The notes beneath the pieces were generated by a model. That model had not been told where the DNA came from. It did not search any database and saw nothing but the letters and a program-made list of their open reading frames with translations. DNA of 64,000 nucleotides. Source: Streptomyces narbonensis (GTDB taxonomy: Bacteria > Actinomycetota > Actinomycetes > Streptomycetales > Streptomycetaceae). The stretch spans positions 350,431 through 414,430 of the forward strand of contig NZ_BMSF01000007.1 of assembly GCF_014649015.1 (NCBI RefSeq), given 5' to 3'. Of this stretch, positions 59,498 to 64,000 are shown piece after piece. Position 1 is the stretch's first letter; every line of letters starts with the position of its first letter. Both the position numbers and the translations under genes were made by a program.

Positions 59498-60301
59498 TCA
59501 GCCCCGGCGCCCGCGCGGTGTCGCGACGCCCAGGACGCGGTCCTTGAGCGCCGGGAACTGTTCGCGCGTCGCCGTCACCTTCGTCGGGTCGAGGACGACC
59601 CGCAGGATCTCCTCGTCCGGGCCGGCCTCCGCGAGGACCTCGCCCCACGGGTCGACGACGATCGAGTGTCCGGCCTGTTCGACGCCCGCGTGGGTGCCGG
59701 CGGTGCCGCAGGCGAGGACGTACGCCTGGTTCTCGACCGCCCGCGCCTTGGCGAGGAGCGTCCAGTGCGCGCGGCGGAGCGCGGGCCAGCCGGCCGGGAC
59801 GACGAAGGCCTGGGCGCCCGCGTCGACGAGGCCGCGGAAGAGCTCGGGAAAGCGCAGGTCGTAGCAGGTGCCGACACCGAGCGTGAGGTGCGGCAGGTCG
59901 ACGGTGACCAGGTCCTCCCCGGCGGCCATCAGCACCGCCTCGCCCTTGTCGAAGCCGAAGCGGTGGATCTTGCGGTAGGAGGCGGCGAGTTCGCCGTCGG
60001 GGGAGAGGACGAGCGAGGTGTTGTAGAGGGCGCCGCCCTCCGCCTCGACGAAGGAGCCGGCGTGCAGCCAGACCCCGGCGTCCCGCGCGGCCTCCGCCAT
60101 GGCGCGGTGCGTCGGGCCGTTCAGCGGCTCGGACTCGGCGGCGAAGAGGTCGGACGCGAAGGCGCCGACGGTCCACAGTTCGGGGAGGACGACGAGGTCG
60201 GCGTGGCCGGATTCCTCCCGTACGAGACGGGCCGCGCGGGCCCGCCTGGCGTCGACCGGTTCGTCCGGGTCTACCGCGATCTGGATCAGCGAGGCGCGCA
60301 C
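59498..60301 (-). CDS. Nitrilase-superfamily carbon-nitrogen hydrolase
   Basis: A 267-residue enzyme with the catalytic triad Glu41 (VVLPELWT), Lys111 (SYRKIHRFG) and Cys146 (GVGTCYDLRFPEL). It hydrolyses carbon-nitrogen bonds of amides or omega-amides; the substrate is not set by the sequence, although the CYDLRFPEL form is common in omega-amidase-like members. No domain is fused. The GTG at 60301 starts MRASLIQIAVD, the usual family N-terminus. Confidence 0.92.
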   Translation of the reverse strand: MRASLIQIAVDPDEPVDARRARAARLVREESGHADLVVLPELWTVGAFASDLFAAESEPLNGPTHRAMAEAARDAGVWLHAGSFVEAEGGALYNTSLVLSPDGELAASYRKIHRFGFDKGEAVLMAAGEDLVTVDLPHLTLGVGTCYDLRFPELFRGLVDAGAQAFVVPAGWPALRRAHWTLLAKARAVENQAYVLACGTAGTHAGVEQAGHSIVVDPWGEVLAEAGPDEEILRVVLDPTKVTATREQFPALKDRVLGVATPRGRRG

Positions 60302-60456
60302 ACTACCACCGTCCTGGCATTCGAGCCGTCAACACCGGCCTACGATCGTCACACGAAAGCACTGCCGGGGTGCCTCCGGGCAGCGTAACTTAGCGTCCGA
60401 GCCTCCCACCCAGTCGTGTTTTCAGCCCGCGCACCGAAGAACCGCCGAGGGGTCCC

Positions 60457-61284
60457 GTGACCGTCCATCCCAGCCTCCAGAACTACGCCGACGCCTGGAC
60501 CCACTCCATCGAGGCGATAGCCGAGCTGGTGCAGCCGCTTGTGGAGGGCGAGTGGAACCGGCCGACTCCGTGCATCGGCTGGTCGGTTCGGGACATCGTC
60601 TCGCATGTCATCGGCATGGAGACGGAGATGCTCGGCGACCCGCGCCCCATCCACTCCCTGCCGCGCGATCTGTACCACGTACGCAGTGACTTCGCCCGCT
60701 ACATGGAGGTCCAGGTCGATGTGCGGCGGCACCACACCGCGCCGGAGATGACCTCGGAGCTGGAGTACATCCTCATCCGCCGGGCCCGCCAGCTCCGCAA
60801 CGAGAACCGCTCCCCCGAGCACCTGATCCGCGCCCCCCTCGGCGCCGAGCAGTCCCTCGAACTGGCCTACCGGATGCGCGCCTTCGACGTGTGGGTGCAC
60901 GAGCAGGACCTGCGGGCCGCGCTCGGTGTGCCGGGCAACCTGGACTCGGCCGGCGCGCACGTCACGCGGGACGTGCTCCTGGAGGCGCTCCCGAAGGTCG
61001 TCGCCAAGGACGCCGGGGCGCCCGCCTCCTCGGCGGTGGTGCTCGACGTGACCGGGCCGGTGGAGTTCCTGCGGACGGTGCGGGTCGACGCGGACGGCCG
61101 GGGATCGGTCGACGGCGCGCCCTCGCTGGGGCCGGCGGTCACGCTCGCGACCGACTGGGAGACGTTCGTACGGCTCGCCTGCGGCCGCGTCCGCCCGGCC
61201 GACGTCGCCGACCGCGTCAAGGTCGAGGGCGACGAGGGCCTGGCGCGGGCGATCCTCGACAACTTCGCGGTGACGCCCCGCTGA
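60457..61284 (+). CDS. Maleylpyruvate isomerase/mycothiol-dependent family protein (DinB-like)
   Basis: A 275-residue helical protein: WTHSIEAIAELVQPLVEGEWNRPTPCIGWSV contains the TPC-GW motif of mycothiol-dependent maleylpyruvate isomerase-like proteins; metal ligands would be His in RDIVSHVIG, and His/Asp in MRAFDVWVHEQDLR. The C-terminal ~95 residues form the sterol-carrier-like domain of this family. Mycothiol is the actinobacterial thiol, consistent with the organism. Actual substrate unknown. GTG start at 60457 after a GGGG site. Confidence 0.88.
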   Translation: MTVHPSLQNYADAWTHSIEAIAELVQPLVEGEWNRPTPCIGWSVRDIVSHVIGMETEMLGDPRPIHSLPRDLYHVRSDFARYMEVQVDVRRHHTAPEMTSELEYILIRRARQLRNENRSPEHLIRAPLGAEQSLELAYRMRAFDVWVHEQDLRAALGVPGNLDSAGAHVTRDVLLEALPKVVAKDAGAPASSAVVLDVTGPVEFLRTVRVDADGRGSVDGAPSLGPAVTLATDWETFVRLACGRVRPADVADRVKVEGDEGLARAILDNFAVTPR

Positions 61285-61288
61285 ACCT

Positions 61289-62599
61289 TCAGGCCGGTAC
61301 GTGCACGGCCTCCACGCGGCTCGCGACGAGCCGCTCCCGCTCCCTGCGGTGGGTGCGGGCCTTGAGGCGCAGGATCTGCACGACGCCGAACGCCTCCAGG
61401 ACGAAGACCGACGAGAACGCGATCCGGTAGTTGCCGCCGGTCGCGTCGAGCAGGACGCCGACGGCGAGCAGCGTCGTCATCGAGGCGACGAAACCACCCA
61501 TGTTGACGATGCCCGAGGCGGTGCCCTGACGCTCCGGCGGGTTGGCCGGGCGCGCGAAGTCGAAGCCGATCATCGAGGCCGGTCCGCAGGCTCCGAGGAC
61601 CGTGCAGAGGGTGATCAGCAGCCACATCGGGGCGTGGTCGCCGGGGTACGCGAGGGTGGCGCCCCACAGCAGCGCGGTGGCCGCGACCGTACCGAGGGCG
61701 AGCGGGGCCCGGGCCGTGTGGTGGCGGGCGATGATCTGCCCGTAGGCGAGGCCGATGACCATGTTCGAGACCACGACGAGGGTCAGCAGCTCTCCGGCGG
61801 TGCCGCGGGACAGCCCCTGCGCCTCGACGAGGTACGGCAGGCCCCACAGCAGCAGGAACACCATGGCCGGGAACTGGGTCGTGAAGTGGACCCACATGCC
61901 GAGGCGGGTGCCGGGCTCGCGCCACGACTCGGCGATCTGGCGGCGTACGAAGGCGGCGCCCGCATGCTGGGAGGGCTCGGGCTCGTACCCCTCGGGGTGG
62001 TCCTTGAGGAAGAGCAGCATCAGGAGGAGGACGAGGACGCCCGCGAGCGAGCTGCCGACGAAGGTGGTCGTCCAGCCGAGGCCGTGCAGGGCGCGGGAGA
62101 TGAAGACGGTCGAGACGAGGTTGCCGGCCATCCCGATGAGGCCGGCGAGCTGGGCGATCAGCGGGCCGCGGCGGGCGGGGAACCAGCGGCTGCCGAGCCG
62201 GAGGACGCTGATGAAGGTCATGGCGTCGCCGCAGCCGAGGAGGGCGCGCGAGGCGAGCGCCGTGCCGTAGGTGGGCGACAGCGCGAAGCCCAGCTGACCG
62301 AGGGTGAAGAGCAGCACCCCGATGGTCAGGACCTTCTTGGTGCCGAGCCGGTCGACCATGAGCCCGACGGGTATCTGCATGCCCGCGTAGACGAGCAGCT
62401 GGAGTATGGAGAAGGTCGAGAGCGCGGAGGCGTTGACGTCGAAGCGGTCGGCGGCGTCGAGTCCGGCGACGCCGAGGCTGGTGCGGAAGATGACGGCGAC
62501 GAAGTAGACGGCGACGCCGACGCCCCAGACGAGCGCGGCCCGTCGGCCGCCGGGCGGGTCGCCGGGGAGGGTGACCGCGAAGCCGTAGGACCTGCTCAC
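61289..62599 (-). CDS. MFS transporter (anion:cation/sugar-acid symporter-like)
   Basis: A 436-residue major facilitator with about twelve helices. The helix 2-3 loop is GLMVDRLGTKKVLTIGVLLF and helix 4 has SRALLGCGDAMTFISVLRLGSRWFPARRG, the pattern of the hexuronate/phthalate-type (ACS) symporters. A carboxylate or sugar-acid substrate is plausible. Its start overlaps the GntR gene by 4 nt, so regulator and transporter are co-translated. Convergent with the mycothiol-family gene (4 nt gap). Confidence 0.88.
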   Translation of the reverse strand: MSRSYGFAVTLPGDPPGGRRAALVWGVGVAVYFVAVIFRTSLGVAGLDAADRFDVNASALSTFSILQLLVYAGMQIPVGLMVDRLGTKKVLTIGVLLFTLGQLGFALSPTYGTALASRALLGCGDAMTFISVLRLGSRWFPARRGPLIAQLAGLIGMAGNLVSTVFISRALHGLGWTTTFVGSSLAGVLVLLLMLLFLKDHPEGYEPEPSQHAGAAFVRRQIAESWREPGTRLGMWVHFTTQFPAMVFLLLWGLPYLVEAQGLSRGTAGELLTLVVVSNMVIGLAYGQIIARHHTARAPLALGTVAATALLWGATLAYPGDHAPMWLLITLCTVLGACGPASMIGFDFARPANPPERQGTASGIVNMGGFVASMTTLLAVGVLLDATGGNYRIAFSSVFVLEAFGVVQILRLKARTHRRERERLVASRVEAVHVPA

Positions 62600-63270
62600 C
62601 GGTCCTCACCCCGGACCAGGACCTTGACCCAGCTGAGGTGCTGGCGGACGCAGTGGGCCGCGCCCTCCACGTCGCCCGCGCGGATCCGGTCGAGGATCTC
62701 GGCGTGCTCGGTGATGTTCTTGGCGATCCGGTCCGGCTGGGACTGCATCACGGCGACGCCCATGCGGAGCTGGCGGTCGCGGAGTTGGTCGTACAGGCGG
62801 GAGAGGATCTGGTTGCCGGCGTGGCGGACGATCTCGGCATGGAAGCAGCGGTCGGTGACCGCGACTTCGGCGAGGTCTCCGGCCTCCGCGCGGCGCTTCT
62901 GCTCCTCCAGGAGCTCTTCGAGCCGCTCGATGAGCGCGGCGGACGCGGGTACGGCCCGGCGGACGGCGAACTCCTCGACGAGCAGTCGGGTCTCGACGAC
63001 GTCGGCGATCTCCTGGGCGGAGACGGCCAGGACGAGGGCGCCCTTCTTCGGGTAGAGCTTGAGCAGCCCTTCCATCTCCAGCTTGAGCAGCGCCTCGCGG
63101 ACGGGGGTCCTGGACACCCCGACGGCCTGGGCGAGTTCACCTTCGGTGAGGAGGGTGCCTCCCTCGTACCGCCGGTCGAGTACGGCCTGCTTGACGTGCA
63201 TGTAGACGCGGTCGGCGGCGGGGGCCTGCTTGGTGGGCTGGGTGGCGGGGCCGGCTGGCGCTGATGGCAT
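62596..63270 (-). CDS. GntR-family regulator, FadR subfamily
   Basis: A 224-residue regulator. The winged helix is at residues ~18-85 (ADRVYMHVKQAVLDRRYEGG, then LAQAVGVSRTPVREALLKLEMEGLL); the C-terminal all-helical FCD effector domain shows VVETRLLVEEFAVRRA, DRCFHAEIVRHAGN and EHAEILDRIRAGD with the Asp/His metal ligands. It should sense a small organic acid and control itself and the coupled MFS gene. ATG 63270 is used; a GTG six nt upstream is an alternative. Two 11-bp direct repeats precede it. Confidence 0.92.
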   Translation of the reverse strand: MPSAPAGPATQPTKQAPAADRVYMHVKQAVLDRRYEGGTLLTEGELAQAVGVSRTPVREALLKLEMEGLLKLYPKKGALVLAVSAQEIADVVETRLLVEEFAVRRAVPASAALIERLEELLEEQKRRAEAGDLAEVAVTDRCFHAEIVRHAGNQILSRLYDQLRDRQLRMGVAVMQSQPDRIAKNITEHAEILDRIRAGDVEGAAHCVRQHLSWVKVLVRGEDR

Positions 63271-63281
63271 GCGCACAGCAT

Positions 63282-63303
63282 AGATACAACAGAGGTGCAA
63301 CAG
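63282..63303. promoter_or_regulatory. Two adjacent 11-bp repeats upstream of the GntR gene
   Basis: AGATACAACAG and AGGTGCAACAG, immediately adjacent, 12 nt upstream of the start (eight of eleven bases equal). Likely part of the autoregulatory site; palindromic GntR operator form is not obvious, so the call is tentative. Confidence 0.42.
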
Positions 63304-63305
63304 AT

Positions 63306-63330
63306 CCCCCGTCCGCATCGTGGACGGGGG
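63306..63330 (-). terminator. Hairpin upstream of the GntR gene
   Basis: CCCCCGTCC, loop of seven, GGACGGGGG: a perfect 9-bp stem between the GntR gene and the hypothetical gene at 63377. It probably ends transcription from that gene together with the hairpin at 63342-63379. Confidence 0.6.
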
Positions 63331-63341
63331 AGTCCTGCGCT

Positions 63342-63379
63342 TAGGGCCTATCCGACCCTGATCCGCCGGACAGGCCCTA
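63342..63379 (-). terminator. Inverted repeat containing the stop codon of the 63377 gene
   Basis: TAGGGCCTATCCG and CGGACAGGCCCTA form a 13-bp stem with one mismatch and a 12-base loop. The right arm includes the stop codon of the gene at 63377-63844. Confidence 0.65.
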
Positions 63380-63844
63380 GATCCGGTGGTCGTAGTAGTC
63401 GGTGCCGGCGACCAGTACGGAGGTCATGCACACGGGAAGGCCGCTCCGGGCGCGGGGAACCTCCTGGGAGGTGCGCCGGGTGAAGCCGAGCGAGAGGCGG
63501 GGGACGAACGGCTCCTCGCCGTCGGCGTCATGGGCCGCGAGGCCCCGCAGCAGCTCGTCCGCCGGGGTGCGGAACACGTCGGTGCCGTCCAGGAGCACCC
63601 GGGTCGAGGTCGTCCGCCCTTCCCCCGGCCACCACAGCTCGACGGCCGTGACGGTGTCCTCCTCCTCCAGGAGCACTTCGACACCCACCGCGTCGCACCG
63701 CGCCGAGACGGTCACCAGGGCGCGGTTCGGGCGGGCGCGGACCCGGGGTTCGCCCCAGGGGGAGACGGCCGCCAGAGCCTCGTCCAGCGTCATGCCGAGG
63801 CGCACGGGTCCGGCACCGTGCGGCGGTTCGAGGGGCAGATCCAT
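63377..63844 (-). CDS. Hypothetical protein
   Basis: A 155-residue soluble protein: MDLPLEPPHGAGPVRLGMTL, then EALAAVSPWGEPRVRARPNRALVT and a C-terminal GLPVCMTSVLVAGTDYYD. The first part, with PVRLGMTLDEALAAVSPWG, resembles a short helical module found in many streptomycete hypothetical proteins. No catalytic motif. The ATG at 63844 is preferred to the GTG/ATG four codons earlier. A terminator-like hairpin precedes it and another follows. Confidence 0.75.
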   Translation of the reverse strand: MDLPLEPPHGAGPVRLGMTLDEALAAVSPWGEPRVRARPNRALVTVSARCDAVGVEVLLEEEDTVTAVELWWPGEGRTTSTRVLLDGTDVFRTPADELLRGLAAHDADGEEPFVPRLSLGFTRRTSQEVPRARSGLPVCMTSVLVAGTDYYDHRI

Positions 63845-63855
63845 GCCGCACAGCA

Positions 63856-63893
63856 AAACACCCGGTGGCGGCTGATGCCACCACCGGGTGTTT
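63856..63893. terminator. Perfect hairpin between two minus-strand genes
   Basis: AAACACCCGGTGG, a 12-base loop, CCACCGGGTGTTT: 13-bp perfect stem. On the minus strand it lies downstream of the partial gene at the window end and has an A/T end, a good terminator for it. Its last bases overlap the parS site. Confidence 0.82.
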
Positions 63894-63903
63894 CACGTGA
63901 AAC
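63890..63903. other. parS site (ParB binding sequence)
   Basis: GTTTCACGTGAAAC, a perfect 14-bp palindrome identical to the core of the conserved bacterial and Streptomyces parS. It lies between genes, next to a terminator. ParB binds such sites, which cluster around oriC, to organise and segregate the chromosome. Confidence 0.93.
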
Positions 63904-63922
63904 GGGGCGAACCCTCGTGCTG

Positions 63923-64000
63923 TCAGGCCCAGGTGATGAGGCGCTTCGGCTGCTCCAGGACCGCGGCGATGTCCGCGAGGAACTTGGAGCCGAGCTCGCC
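63923..64000 (-). CDS. 3' end of an unidentified gene, cut by the window edge
   Basis: Only the last 25 codons are visible: GELGSKFLADIAAVLEQP and an end RLITWA, followed by TGA. The codon bias is typical of a highly expressed core gene. The family cannot be named from this fragment. The parS site and a strong hairpin lie directly downstream. Confidence 0.7.
   Translation of the reverse strand, partial: GELGSKFLADIAAVLEQPKRLITWA

Overview
The window is high-GC actinobacterial chromosome, almost certainly Streptomyces. The reasons are very strong GC bias at third codon positions, frequent GTG starts with 4-nt start/stop overlaps, and many families typical of the genus: SpoIIE-type phosphatase with its own ATPase domain, mycothiol-dependent isomerase family, DUF2630, SseB and WXG-like proteins, PhoX with a PHO box. 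metG, aspS and a perfect 14-bp ParB site (parS, GTTTCACGTGAAAC, near the right edge) suggest the chromosome core, probably within a few hundred kb of oriC. That placement is an inference.

Layout. 0-2.3 kb: part of a MerR regulator and a DrrAB-like ABC exporter. 2.4-5.9 kb: a compact peptide-modification-like cassette. It has a ThiF/E1-like enzyme with an N-terminal leader-binding-like region, an M50-like membrane metalloprotease and a DUF6879-like protein, all translationally coupled. Opposite them is a 24-codon gene whose peptide ends in Asn, followed by strong hairpins. This is the best candidate for an undescribed system; the closest logic I know is microcin C, where a ThiF-like enzyme adenylates the terminal Asn of a tiny peptide. 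5.9-19.9 kb: membrane proteins, an Rrf2/MFS/RidA operon, a frameshifted MocR-type regulator next to an alpha/beta hydrolase, small secreted or membrane proteins, a GtrA-like protein, a frameshifted FUSC protein and an APC permease. 19.9-27.4 kb: PhoX, a vWA protein, a two-component system and metG.

27.5-38 kb is an accessory island. First come an HTH protein and several small genes that look like orphan immunity genes. Then comes a degenerate extra copy of the aspS 3' end with its terminator. Then comes a polymorphic toxin operon: SseB, a WXG-like partner, a 1,555-codon Rhs protein with an ADP-ribosyltransferase-like C-terminus, and a putative immunity gene. The Rhs frame is broken at a run of seven Cs. 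The intact aspS closes the island, so the toxin locus lies between imperfect direct repeats of about 135 bp.

40-64 kb is mostly core: SpoIIE phosphatase, metallo-beta-lactamase fold protein, AI-2E transporter, a pirin that has lost its HPHRG motif, SseB, an ESX-like operon with a DUF1023 hydrolase, an acyl-CoA dehydrogenase behind two operator-like sites, an M18 aminopeptidase, thioredoxin-NHL protein, LURP-one protein, a trans-sulfuration enzyme divergent from a MocR regulator, a MITE-like palindromic element, a nitrilase-family hydrolase, a mycothiol-type protein and a GntR/MFS pair.

A window-wide oddity is the number of short tandem repeats at or just beyond gene ends (6.43, 7.5, 8.8, 10.2, 12.25, 14.75, 23.8, 29.35, 42.15, 43.14, 44.36 and 48.9 kb). 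No tRNA, rRNA, CRISPR array or complete insertion sequence was seen. Family names come from recognising motifs by eye; no database search was run.
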